Source of the DNA: Actinomadura latina NBRC 106108
GTDB taxonomy: Bacteria > Actinomycetota > Actinomycetes > Streptosporangiales > Streptosporangiaceae
Length of the DNA stretch: 64,000 nucleotides
Reading direction: 5' to 3'
Assembly: GCF_001552195.1 (NCBI RefSeq)
Contig: NZ_BCQS01000018.1
Location: forward strand, 186,001 to 250,000
The notes beneath the pieces are model-generated. The model made no database searches and was not told the DNA's origin. It saw only the letters and a list, made by a program, of their open reading frames with translations. Every line of letters begins with the position of its first letter. Position 1 is the first letter of the stretch. Below are positions 16,921 to 25,348 of this stretch, piece after piece. A program made the translations under genes and the position numbers.

Positions 16921-18024
16921 GTGAGAACGAGACACAGCATCGCCGCCGCGCTGACCGCCGCGCTGGCCGCGACGAGCCTGCTGGCCGCCCGCCCGGCCGC
17001 CGCGGGCCCGGCGGCCCTCGGCCTGGACTACCACTGCACGTTTCCCCTGCTGGGCCCCCAACCGGTGCACGTGGACCTCACCACCGACGTCCCCGACAGC
17101 GTCGCGGTCGGCGAGGTGATGCCGGGCATCGTCGTCGACTCGGTCTCGGCCGTGAACGCCGAGTCCGCGCGCGGCCTCACCGCCCTGTACGCGACGGCCC
17201 TCGAAGGGCACGCGCTCGCGGACGCGACCCTGACCGTCCCCGAGATGCCGGACGGCCTGCCGGTCGCGGTCGACTCCGCCCTGGAGAAGACCCCGATCCC
17301 CGCCTCCGGCGGCTTCACCGTGCAGGGCAGGGGCACGGCGCCGGACCTGACCTTCTCCCAGGCCGGCCCCGGCAAGATCACCATCGGGGACCTCGTCCTG
17401 ACCCTGACCCCGAGGACGGACGACGGCGGCGAATCCGGCCTCGGCACCTTCGAGTCCGAATGCACGCAGGATCCGGGGCAGAACAACGTCCTCGCGAGCT
17501 TCGACGTCGTCGACAAGAACGAACCCGCCCGCTACGGATACATGCTCAAGGGCTCGTCGACCCTCAAGGCGTCCGGCGGAACGGTCCCGCTGACCGGCGG
17601 CCTGGACACCGAGATCAAGGAAGACGCCGCCACCGCCGACCTCACGCTCGACCCGGCCAAGACCCAGCTGAAGCTCTTCGGCTTCCTGCCCGCGACGGCC
17701 GACGTGGCGTTCACCGCGGAGCCGGGGACCGGCACCTACAAGGACGGCGTCCTCACCACCACGTCCAAGGTGACCACGAGCTTCCCAGCGTTCAACGTCT
17801 TCGGCGCCATCCCGATCGGCGGCGGCGACACCTGTCGGACGTCGGCCCCGTCCGACATCACGCTGACCTCCGCCGCCGGCTTCGACCCGCGGCAGGGCGG
17901 TGACCTCACGGGCGCCTACGAGCTGTCGCCGCTGACCGGCTGCGGCGCCCTGACCGGCCTCCTCGGCTCCGCCATCACCGGCCCGGACAACCCCATCACC
18001 GTCACTCTCACCCCCAGGAACTAG
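16921..18024 (+). CDS. Secreted DUF6801-domain protein (paralogue)
   Basis: 367 residues. The signal peptide ends near RPAAAG. The DUF6801 domain begins LDYHCTFPLLGPQPVHVDL and ends CTQDPGQNNVLASF. It joins the C-terminal domain directly, without the Pro-Thr linker of its neighbour. Shared motifs include LFGFLPATADVAF, VFGAIPIGGGDTC, CGALTGLL and a final TVTLTPRN. The match in domain order and motifs shows a tandem duplication. It starts with GTG after a hairpin and is followed 10 bases later by the lipase gene. Likely envelope-associated; function unknown. Confidence 0.8.
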   Translation: MRTRHSIAAALTAALAATSLLAARPAAAGPAALGLDYHCTFPLLGPQPVHVDLTTDVPDSVAVGEVMPGIVVDSVSAVNAESARGLTALYATALEGHALADATLTVPEMPDGLPVAVDSALEKTPIPASGGFTVQGRGTAPDLTFSQAGPGKITIGDLVLTLTPRTDDGGESGLGTFESECTQDPGQNNVLASFDVVDKNEPARYGYMLKGSSTLKASGGTVPLTGGLDTEIKEDAATADLTLDPAKTQLKLFGFLPATADVAFTAEPGTGTYKDGVLTTTSKVTTSFPAFNVFGAIPIGGGDTCRTSAPSDITLTSAAGFDPRQGGDLTGAYELSPLTGCGALTGLLGSAITGPDNPITVTLTPRN

Positions 18025-18034
18025 GAGCCGGACG

Positions 18035-19252
18035 ATGTCGAGTCGTGATCGTCGGCGCGGGGTGTTCGTCGCCATCGCCGCCGTCCTGCTGGCAGGCGTG
18101 GCCACTCTGCAGAGTCCGGCCACCGCGAAGGAGCCCCTGGCGGAGCCGGGGCCGGCCGGGGACGCGTTCTACACGCCGCCCTCGCCGCTGCCGGACGGGG
18201 CGCCGGGGGACGTCATCCGGGCGCGGCCGGCCAAGGCGGGGCCGCCCGCCGCGCGCTCCCTCGCGAACGCGTGGCAGGTCATGTACCGGTCGACGGACGC
18301 GACGGGCGAGCCCGTGGCGGTCACCGGGATGGTGCTGGTGCCGAAGAAGGCCGACCCGGCGACCGCCCCGATCGTCGGGTTCGGGCCCGGCACCAGCGGG
18401 CCGGCGTTCCGGTGCGCGCCGTCGCGGTTCATCGACCAGGGCGCCTTCTACGAGCAGGCCGCGCTCAACGAGATGCTCGCGAAGGGCTACGCGGTCGCCG
18501 TCACCGACTACGAGGGCTACCACGAGGACCCGGCGACCACCTACGTCGTCGGCTCGATGGGGTACTCGGTCATCGACGCGGTGCGCGCGGCGCAGAAGCT
18601 GCCGGAGGCCGGGCTCTCGGCGGACGCGAAGGTCGCGTTCCGCGGCTACTCCCAGGGCGGCGCCGCGGCGATGTGGGCGGGGCAGAAGCAGCCCGCCTAC
18701 GCGCCGGAGCTGAAGCTCACCGGGATCGTCGGCGGCGGCGTGCCGTCCGACCTCGCGGCCGTGGGGCTGCCGCTGGAGGGGACGAAGCCGTTCGGCTTCC
18801 TGCTCTACGAGATCGTCGGCCTGGACCACGCGTACCCCGAGCTCGACCTGGCCTCCTACCTCAACGATGCGGGACGGGCCATGGTCAGCGAGCTCGAAGG
18901 GAACGGGTGCACGCTGGAGCTGCTGCTCGGCTACCAGGGCAAGACGATCCCGGACTACTTCACCACCAGCCCGTTCGCGAACGAGGCGTGGCTCAACAGG
19001 GTGGCGGAGAACCAGCTCGGCACCGAGCGCGTGCCGGTCCCCGTCTTCCAGTACCACTCGAAGGCGGACGAGATCGTCGCGTTCGGGCAGGCGAAGGAAC
19101 TGCGCGACAACTACTGCCGGCTCGGCGTCCCCGTCACCTGGAAGACATGGGACGGAATCAGCCATATCACGCTCGTCTATCGCGGCAACAGCGACGCGAT
19201 GTCGTTCCTCGCGGATCGCTTCGCCGGAAAGGCCGCCACGTCCAACTGCTGA
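18035..19252 (+). CDS. Secreted lipase (LIP-family alpha/beta hydrolase)
   Basis: A 405-residue exported serine hydrolase. The signal peptide ends near QSPATAKEP. Motifs include MVLVPKKADPATAPIVGFG and the nucleophile elbow RGYSQGG with serine near residue 206. An acid region follows (YHSKADEIV), then a His in GISHITLVYRG. The pattern matches the secretory lipase family that hydrolyses acylglycerols. An AGGAGCC site precedes the ATG. It is in the same-strand run with the DUF6801 genes and ahead of a lipoprotein gene. Its position before the Mce importer suggests release of lipid for uptake (inference). Confidence 0.88.
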   Translation: MSSRDRRRGVFVAIAAVLLAGVATLQSPATAKEPLAEPGPAGDAFYTPPSPLPDGAPGDVIRARPAKAGPPAARSLANAWQVMYRSTDATGEPVAVTGMVLVPKKADPATAPIVGFGPGTSGPAFRCAPSRFIDQGAFYEQAALNEMLAKGYAVAVTDYEGYHEDPATTYVVGSMGYSVIDAVRAAQKLPEAGLSADAKVAFRGYSQGGAAAMWAGQKQPAYAPELKLTGIVGGGVPSDLAAVGLPLEGTKPFGFLLYEIVGLDHAYPELDLASYLNDAGRAMVSELEGNGCTLELLLGYQGKTIPDYFTTSPFANEAWLNRVAENQLGTERVPVPVFQYHSKADEIVAFGQAKELRDNYCRLGVPVTWKTWDGISHITLVYRGNSDAMSFLADRFAGKAATSNC

Positions 19253-19262
19253 AGGAGAGAAA

Positions 19263-19781
19263 ATGGTTCGGCGATTCATCGCCCCGGTGGCGCTGGCCTC
19301 CGTGGTCGTCCTTTCCGCGGCCGGCTGCGGATCGGAGCAGAAGGAGGCGCCCGAGGTCGCGTGGGCGGGCAAGGCCTGCGGCGTCATGGCGCAGGGCGCC
19401 CCGCTGCAGGTGCCGAAGATCCAGAGCGCGGACGTGCTGAAGTCCAAGGCGTCGCTGGTGAAGCTGCTCGAGGGCATCTCCACGCGGATGCGGACGCTGG
19501 AGACGGGCCTGTCCGGGCTCGGCGCGCCGCCCGTCGACAACGGCGAGGCGCTCCTCGCGGGCGCCATGCGGAACCTGACCAGCACGCATTCGACGGTCAC
19601 CACCGCGTCCAGGCAGCTGGAGCAGGCGAAGGTGACCGACAAGAAGTCGCTGCGGCGGGCGGTCGGCCAGGTCGGGACGGCCTTCGGCCGCTACAGCGGC
19701 TACCAGGGGCCCGAGCAGGACTTCCGCAAGGACCCGAAGCTGAACGCGGCCTTCGCCAAGGCGCCCGCCTGCCGGCGATGA
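19263..19781 (+). CDS. Putative lipoprotein
   Basis: 172 residues starting at the ATG at 19263 behind GAAGGAGAG. The N-terminus is basic then hydrophobic and reaches a lipobox-like SAAGCGS, so a lipid-anchored surface protein is likely. The mature part is mainly helical (LLEGISTRMRTLETGL, TTASRQLEQAKVTDKKSL), and the C-terminus has a Cys in APACRR. I do not recognise a family. It follows the lipase by 10 bases and is probably in its operon. Confidence 0.75.
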   Translation: MVRRFIAPVALASVVVLSAAGCGSEQKEAPEVAWAGKACGVMAQGAPLQVPKIQSADVLKSKASLVKLLEGISTRMRTLETGLSGLGAPPVDNGEALLAGAMRNLTSTHSTVTTASRQLEQAKVTDKKSLRRAVGQVGTAFGRYSGYQGPEQDFRKDPKLNAAFAKAPACRR

Positions 19782-19785
19782 CCCG

Positions 19786-20154
19786 TCAGGACGCCGGCGC
19801 CCCGGCCGCCTTCATGCAGGCTATGAGGGCTTTCTGGGTGCGGCCGTCCTGCGCGTCGGGCTGCCAGGTGCTGGTGTTCTCGGGCACCTTCACGCCGTGC
19901 TCGCGCATGCAGGCGACGAACGCGTTGACGACCTTGGCCGGAGCGGACGACGGCACCCCGCCGGGCGCCTGCTTCGCGCCGCCCTGGGACGAGTCGCCGG
20001 CGTCCGACCCGCCCGGGGCGGACGACCGGTCCCCCGCGGTGGGCTGCGCGGACGCGGTCGGCTTGGGGTCGGCGCCGTCGTCCCCGCCACCGCAGGCGGC
20101 GGTCAGCGCCAGCGCCGGGACGAGCAGCAGTGCCGCCAGATGACGTCGGTTCAC
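19786..20154 (-). CDS. Small putative lipoprotein
   Basis: 122 residues from a GTG at 20154 with a GGAAGGA site. The signal ends in a lipobox-like LTAACGGG, followed by a Ser/Pro/Gly-rich spacer and a small C-terminal domain with two cysteines (VACMREHGVKVPE and LIACMKAAG). This resembles small helical actinobacterial lipoproteins. It converges with the preceding lipoprotein gene at a four-base gap and diverges from the Mce operon across 232 bases. Confidence 0.75.
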   Translation of the reverse strand: MNRRHLAALLLVPALALTAACGGGDDGADPKPTASAQPTAGDRSSAPGGSDAGDSSQGGAKQAPGGVPSSAPAKVVNAFVACMREHGVKVPENTSTWQPDAQDGRTQKALIACMKAAGAPAS

Positions 20155-20324
20155 TGGGGGGTCCTTCCAGCGGGAGGGGGCCTCGACGATATCCGGTGGC
20201 GAGGCCCCTTGTCCGCCCGGCCCGGCATCTCGCCGGCGCACAACAATTGCGGCGGCGGGCGGAAAACCTGTCATCCGCCAATAGAAAACGCCGGCCCCGG
20301 GCTTTTGTGACGGGCGGCTACTTG

Positions 20325-20344
20325 TGGCCGGAATTTACCGGCCA
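20325..20344 (+). promoter_or_regulatory. Inverted repeat in the Mce operon leader (candidate operator)
   Basis: A perfect seven-base dyad, TGGCCGG-AATTTA-CCGGCCA, sits 43 bases upstream of the yrbEA start. Outer CTAC (20318-20321) and GTAG (20345-20348) arms extend the symmetry with a small offset. It lies in the only upstream region of the operon and is the best candidate for its repressor or activator site. Confidence 0.5.
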
Positions 20345-20386
20345 GTAGTTTCACCGGAAGGCTCGAACGGGAAAGGAGGTCGGATC

Positions 20387-21169
20387 ATGGCACCCGTGCT
20401 CGGATATCCGGTGAGCGCGCTGCGCGAGGCCGGCCGGATGTTCGCGCTCGCCGCGACCGTGCTCGGCATGTCGGTCCGCCGGCCGTTCCAGTTCCGCGAG
20501 TTCGTCGAGCAGTTCTGGTTCATCGCGAGCGTCACGATCCTGCCGACCGCGCTCGTGTCGATCCCGTTCGGCGCCGTGACGTCGCTGCAGGTCGGCTCGC
20601 TCACCCAGCAGTTCGGCGCGCAGTCGTTCACCGGCGCCGCCAGCGTCCTGGTGGTGATCCAGCAGGCCAGCCCGATGATCGTGGCGCTGCTGGTGGCCGG
20701 GGTGGCGGGCGCCACGATCTGCGCGGACATCGGCGCCCGGACGATCCGCGAGGAGCTGGACGCGATGGAGGTCCTCGGCGTCTCCCCGGTCCAGCGGCTG
20801 GTCGTGCCGCGCGTCCTCGCGTGCACGGCGGTCTCGTTCCTGCTCAACGGCCTCGTGTCGGTCGTCGGCGTCGCGGGCGGCTACTTCTTCAACGTCCTGA
20901 TGCAGGGCGGGACGCCGGGCGCGTACGTCGCGAGCTTCTCCGCCCTCGCGCAGCTCCCCGACATCTACGTCGGCGAGGCGAAGGCGCTGCTGTTCGGGTT
21001 CGTCGCCGGCGTGGTCGCCGCCTACCGGGGCCTGAACCCCAAGGGCGGGCCGAAGGGCGTCGGCGACGTGGTGAACCAGGCGGTCGTCATCACGTTCCTG
21101 CTCCTGTTCCTGCTCAACCTCGTGATCACCGGGATCTACCTCCAGGTCGTCCCGCCGAAGGGAGGCTGA
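20387..21169 (+). CDS. yrbEA: MlaE/YrbE-family ABC permease, Mce system subunit A
   Basis: 260 residues. The start at 20387 has a full AAAGGAGGT site. It is an integral permease with about six helices and the MlaE-family core: RPFQFREFVEQFWFIASVTI, then TIREELDAMEVLGVSPVQRL, the conserved loop that contacts the ATPase. In Mce importers, YrbEA and YrbEB form the inner-membrane pore for lipids passed through the Mce needle. First gene of a same-strand run of overlapping or nearly abutting genes reaching 30797. No MceG/Mkl ATPase is encoded in the window. Confidence 0.93.
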   Translation: MAPVLGYPVSALREAGRMFALAATVLGMSVRRPFQFREFVEQFWFIASVTILPTALVSIPFGAVTSLQVGSLTQQFGAQSFTGAASVLVVIQQASPMIVALLVAGVAGATICADIGARTIREELDAMEVLGVSPVQRLVVPRVLACTAVSFLLNGLVSVVGVAGGYFFNVLMQGGTPGAYVASFSALAQLPDIYVGEAKALLFGFVAGVVAAYRGLNPKGGPKGVGDVVNQAVVITFLLLFLLNLVITGIYLQVVPPKGG

Positions 21170-21172
21170 GCC

Positions 21173-22000
21173 GTGGCCGTGCTGAGAGCGGGGCCCCACC
21201 GCTGGTTCGCGTGGCTGGACCAGCCCGGCGACCAGGGCACCTTCTACGTCCGGGCGCTCCTGTGGACGCCGCGCGCGCTCCGCCGCTACCGCAAGGAGGT
21301 GCAGCGGCTGCTCGCCGAGGTGGCGTTCGGCAGCGGCGGCCTCGGCGTGATCGGCGGGACGATCGGCGTCATGGTCGCGATGACGCTCGCGACCGGCGTC
21401 GTGGTCGGCATGCAGGGCTACTCGGCGCTGCAGCAGATCGGGACGTCCGCGTTCACCGGGTTCGCGTCCGCCTACATCAACACGCGCGAGATCGCCCCGG
21501 TCGTGTCGGGCCTCGCGCTGTCGGCGACGGTCGGCGCCGGGTTCACCGCGCAGCTCGGCGCGATGCGCATCAGCGACGAGGTCGACGCCCTGGAGGTCAT
21601 GGGCATCCCGTCCCTGCCGTACCTGGTGACGACGCGGATCATCGCGGGCGCGGTCGCGATCGTCCCGCTGTACGCGATCGGGCTGCTGTGCGCCTACCTG
21701 GCGTCCCGCGAGGTCACGGTCGTGGTCAACGGGCAGTCGGCCGGCACGTACGACCACTATTTCGGGCTGTTCCTGTCGCCCATGGACGTCGTCCTGTCGT
21801 TCCTCAAGGTGCTGGTGTTCAGCGTCCTGGTGATCCTTTCGCACTGCTACTACGGCTACCGCGCGGCCGGCGGCCCGGCGGGGGTGGGCCGCGCCGTCGG
21901 CCGCGCGGTCCGCACGTCGATCGTGCTGATCAGCGTCAGCGACTTCTTCTTCAGCCTCGCGGTGTGGGGGACGAACACGACGGTCAAGGTGGCCGGATGA
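21173..22000 (+). CDS. yrbEB: MlaE/YrbE-family ABC permease, Mce system subunit B
   Basis: 275 residues, three bases after yrbEA. The N-terminal cytoplasmic helix is followed by five to six membrane segments. The coupling motif is AMRISDEVDALEVMGIPSLP. It pairs with YrbEA as the heterodimeric permease of the Mce lipid importer. The gene overlaps mceA by the ATGA arrangement, indicating translational coupling. Confidence 0.93.
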   Translation: MAVLRAGPHRWFAWLDQPGDQGTFYVRALLWTPRALRRYRKEVQRLLAEVAFGSGGLGVIGGTIGVMVAMTLATGVVVGMQGYSALQQIGTSAFTGFASAYINTREIAPVVSGLALSATVGAGFTAQLGAMRISDEVDALEVMGIPSLPYLVTTRIIAGAVAIVPLYAIGLLCAYLASREVTVVVNGQSAGTYDHYFGLFLSPMDVVLSFLKVLVFSVLVILSHCYYGYRAAGGPAGVGRAVGRAVRTSIVLISVSDFFFSLAVWGTNTTVKVAG

Positions 22001-23247
22001 GCGCCGCGGGGACGGTGCCGAGACGGCTCGCGGGCGTGGCCTTCCTGCTCGTCCCGCTGCTGCTGATCTGGCTGTCGGTCGCCGTCTACGACAAGAAGTT
22101 CACCAGGGTGAGCTGGGTGACGCTGGAGACGGCGAGCGCGGGCAGCGAGATGCATCCGCACGCGGACGTGAAGCTGCGCGGCGTGGTCGTCGGCGAGGTC
22201 CGCGAGATCTCGTCGGACGGCGGCGTCGCGACGCTGAAGCTCGCCATCCAGCCGGACAAGGTGCGGCTCCTCCCGAGCAACGTGTCGGCGCAGCTGCTGC
22301 CGACGACGCTGTTCGGGCAGCGGTTCGTCGCGCTGATCCCGCCCGCCGCGCCGACGCGCGCGCGGCTCGCCTCCGGCAGCCTGATCAGCCAGGACCGGTC
22401 GGCGAACGCGATCGAGCTGCAGCGCGTGATGGACAACCTGTACCCGCTGCTCACCGCCGTCCAGCCGGCGGAGCTGGCGGCCACGCTCACCGCCGTGTCC
22501 CAGGCCCTGGACGGACGCGGAGCCGAGCTCGGGCAGACGCTGGTCGACCTCGACGCCTACCTCAAGAAGATCAACCCGAGCCTGCCCGCGCTCAACCGCG
22601 ACATCAAAGAGCTGGTCGAGGTCAGCCGCCACTACGACGAGGCGGCGCCCGAGATCCTCCAGGCGCTGAACGACTTCGCCTACACGAGCCGGTCGATCGT
22701 CGATCAGAAGGCGAACCTGGCGAGGCTGTACGCGGCGGTCACGGACGCGTCCCAGGACCTCTCGGACTTCCTCCACGAGAACTCGGGCAACCTCATCCGG
22801 CTGTCGGCGACGAGCCGTCCGACCCTGGAGCTGCTCCGCGAGTACTCGCCTGAATACCCGTGCACGCTGCGCATGCTGACCGACTTCGTGCCGGTGATGG
22901 ACAAGGTGCTCGGCAAGGGCACCGAGCAGCCCGGACTGCACGTGAACGTGAAGACGCTGCCGTCCAAGGGACGCTACGTCCCGGGCAGGGACCGTCCGCG
23001 CTACACCGACAGGAGCGGCCCGCACTGCTACCCGGTCGGCGGCGCCGTGAAGTCGGCGCCCCTGAACGCGGACTCGCCCGTCGCCGTCGCTCCCGGCGCG
23101 CTCGGCCCGCCCAACTCCCCCGAGGAGAACCGCCTGGTCAACGAGCTGCTCGCGCCCGGCCTCCAGGAGGTTCCGGAGGCGCTGCCCGACTGGAGCAGCG
23201 TCCTGCTCGGCCCGATCTACCGGGGCGCGGAGGTGAGGCTGCAATGA
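21997..23247 (+). CDS. mceA: MCE-family protein MceA
   Basis: 416 residues. An N-terminal hydrophobic anchor (about 9-28) precedes a single MCE/MlaD domain (ADVKLRGVVVGEVREISSDG), an LPTTLFGQRFVAL strand and a long helical needle region. The C-terminal tail is Pro-rich with paired cysteines (EYPCTLRM, PHCYPVGG). The protein would assemble in a hetero-hexamer with MceB-F to carry lipids across the envelope. It overlaps both neighbouring genes by four bases. Confidence 0.92.
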   Translation: MSAAGTVPRRLAGVAFLLVPLLLIWLSVAVYDKKFTRVSWVTLETASAGSEMHPHADVKLRGVVVGEVREISSDGGVATLKLAIQPDKVRLLPSNVSAQLLPTTLFGQRFVALIPPAAPTRARLASGSLISQDRSANAIELQRVMDNLYPLLTAVQPAELAATLTAVSQALDGRGAELGQTLVDLDAYLKKINPSLPALNRDIKELVEVSRHYDEAAPEILQALNDFAYTSRSIVDQKANLARLYAAVTDASQDLSDFLHENSGNLIRLSATSRPTLELLREYSPEYPCTLRMLTDFVPVMDKVLGKGTEQPGLHVNVKTLPSKGRYVPGRDRPRYTDRSGPHCYPVGGAVKSAPLNADSPVAVAPGALGPPNSPEENRLVNELLAPGLQEVPEALPDWSSVLLGPIYRGAEVRLQ

Positions 23248-24278
23248 AGGGCCTGACGGGACCGCTGGTCAAGTCGGCCGCGTTCGTCACGGTGACCGTG
23301 GTCGCGACCGCGATGCTGGCGCTCAGCATCACCCGGGCGGGCGGCGGCGACACCGTCCCCTACAAGGCGCGGTTCACCGACGCGTCCGGCCTGCGCGAGG
23401 GCGACAGCGTCCGGATCGCGGGCGTCGAGGTCGGGCGGGTCGCCGCGATCAAGGTCGTGGACCACCGGGTCGCGCTCGTCTCGTTCGGCGTCGACCGCGG
23501 TCACCGCCTGCCCGCCTCGTCCACCGCGACGATCAAGTACCTGAACCTGATCGGGCAGCGGTACGTCGAGTTGGAGCGCGGCGCCGGCGGCACCGGGGCG
23601 CTGCGGTCCGGCGCCACCATCCCCGTCGAGCGGACGACGCCGGCGCTGAACCTGACCCAGCTGTTCAACGGTTTCCAGCCGCTCTTCCAGGCGCTGTCGC
23701 CGAAGGACGTCAACCAGCTCGCCGGCTCGATCATCCAGGTGCTGCAGGGCGAGGGCGGGACGGTCGAGGGGCTGCTGTCCTCGATCGGTTCGCTGACCAG
23801 CGGCATCGCCGACAAGGACGCCGTCATCGGGCAGGTCGTCGCCAACCTGAACGCCGTCCTGGACACCGTCAACGGGCGCGGCGACAACCTCGGCTCGCTG
23901 ATCGGGACGCTGCGGCGGCTCGTGTCCGGCCTGGCGGCCGACCGCACCGCGATCGGCACGGCGATCAGCGCGCTCGACGACCTCGCGAGCACCACCACCG
24001 GCCTGCTGAAGGACGGCCGCGAACCGCTCAAGCACGACATCGCCCAGCTCGGACGCCTGTCGGAGAACCTGTCGGACGACTCCCCGAAGGTCGACTCGTT
24101 CCTGCGGCTGCTGCCCGTGAAGATGGCGGCGATCGGCCGGATCGCCTCCTACGGCTCCTGGATGAACCTCTACCTGTGCGAGGCCGACCTGAGCGGCGTC
24201 ACCTACAAGCAGTACCCGGGCGAACAGCACCCGGCGCCGACCGGCATCCCCCTCACGGACCGGAGGTGCGGCGCATGA
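23244..24278 (+). CDS. mceB: MCE-family protein MceB
   Basis: 344 residues with an N-terminal anchor (AFVTVTVVATAMLALSI), an MCE domain (GLREGDSVRIAGVEVGRVAA) and the strand IKYLNLIGQRYVELE. A helical region follows and the protein ends in a short Cys-containing tail (YLCEADLSGV, RRCGA). It overlaps mceA and mceC by four bases each. Role as for MceA: a subunit of the lipid-conducting hexamer. Confidence 0.92.
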   Translation: MKGLTGPLVKSAAFVTVTVVATAMLALSITRAGGGDTVPYKARFTDASGLREGDSVRIAGVEVGRVAAIKVVDHRVALVSFGVDRGHRLPASSTATIKYLNLIGQRYVELERGAGGTGALRSGATIPVERTTPALNLTQLFNGFQPLFQALSPKDVNQLAGSIIQVLQGEGGTVEGLLSSIGSLTSGIADKDAVIGQVVANLNAVLDTVNGRGDNLGSLIGTLRRLVSGLAADRTAIGTAISALDDLASTTTGLLKDGREPLKHDIAQLGRLSENLSDDSPKVDSFLRLLPVKMAAIGRIASYGSWMNLYLCEADLSGVTYKQYPGEQHPAPTGIPLTDRRCGA

Positions 24279-25348
24279 GCAGAACCGAGCGAAGTGAACC
24301 GGGGGGTGTGCGGGGTCGGCCCCCCACCGGCGGACGTCCACGGCTCAAAGCCGTCCGGGAGCGGAATCCGATCGCCGTCGCGGTCGTGTCGCTGACGCTG
24401 ATCGTCACCGCCGCGCTGCTGTCGTTCAACGCCAAGGACCTGCCCGTCATCGGCGGCGGCACCCGCTACACCGCCGACTTCAGCGAGGCGGCCGGGCTGC
24501 GGTCCGGCAACGAGGTGCGGGTCGCCGGGGTGAAGGTCGGCGAGGTCACCGGCGTCCGGCTGAACGGCGCGAAGGTGACCGTGGACTTCCGCGTCCGCGA
24601 CACCTGGGTCGGGGACGCCAGCACGGTCACCATCGCGATCAAGACGCTGCTCGGCGACAAGTTCCTCGCCGTCGACCCGCTCGGCGCGCAGCGGCAGGAC
24701 CCCGGCCGGCGCATCCCGCTGGCCCGGACGACCTCGCCCTACGACGTGACGGAGGCGTTCGAGGACCTCGCCGGGACGGTCGGCCAGATCGACTCGGCGC
24801 AGCTCGCCGCGAGCCTGGACGCGATCTCCACGACGTTCGCCGGGACGGCCCCGAGCGTCCGCAAGGCCCTCGACGGCGTCTCGGCGCTGTCGAAGACCAT
24901 CTCCTCGCGGGACGCGGAACTGGCCCGGCTGCTCGCGAACACCCGCCAGGTCACCGGCACGATGGCGGAGCAGAGCACGAACGTCGAGGCGCTGCTGCGC
25001 GACGGGAACCAGCTGCTGGGCGAGATCCGCCGCCGCCGCGAAGCGATCCACGCGCTGCTGACCGGCACGCAGGAGCTGTCCCGGCAGATCGTCGGGCTCG
25101 TCGACGACAACCAGAGGCAGCTCGACCCGACGCTCCGCGCGCTCGGCCGCGTCACCGACCTGCTGCAGAAGAACCAGGACAACCTCGACAAGGCGCTGAA
25201 GACGGCCGGTCCGTACACGCGGCTGCTCGGCAACACGCTGGGCAACGGCCGCTGGATGGACGGATACCTGTGCGGCCTCGTCCCGGACGAGTACCGGGCG
25301 AAGGCCCCGGAGAAGGACTGCGAGCCGCCCAAGGGAGGCGGTAAGTGA
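24275..25348 (+). CDS. mceC: MCE-family protein MceC
   Basis: 357 residues. A basic cytoplasmic leader of about 30 residues comes before the anchor IAVAVVSLTLIVTAALLSF. The MCE domain has GLRSGNEVRVAGVKVGEVTG and AIKTLLGDKFLAVDPLG. A long predicted helical region (for example ALSKTISSRDAELARLLANT) extends to a Cys pair near the end. It overlaps mceB and mceD. Confidence 0.92.
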   Translation: MSRTERSEPGGVRGRPPTGGRPRLKAVRERNPIAVAVVSLTLIVTAALLSFNAKDLPVIGGGTRYTADFSEAAGLRSGNEVRVAGVKVGEVTGVRLNGAKVTVDFRVRDTWVGDASTVTIAIKTLLGDKFLAVDPLGAQRQDPGRRIPLARTTSPYDVTEAFEDLAGTVGQIDSAQLAASLDAISTTFAGTAPSVRKALDGVSALSKTISSRDAELARLLANTRQVTGTMAEQSTNVEALLRDGNQLLGEIRRRREAIHALLTGTQELSRQIVGLVDDNQRQLDPTLRALGRVTDLLQKNQDNLDKALKTAGPYTRLLGNTLGNGRWMDGYLCGLVPDEYRAKAPEKDCEPPKGGGK

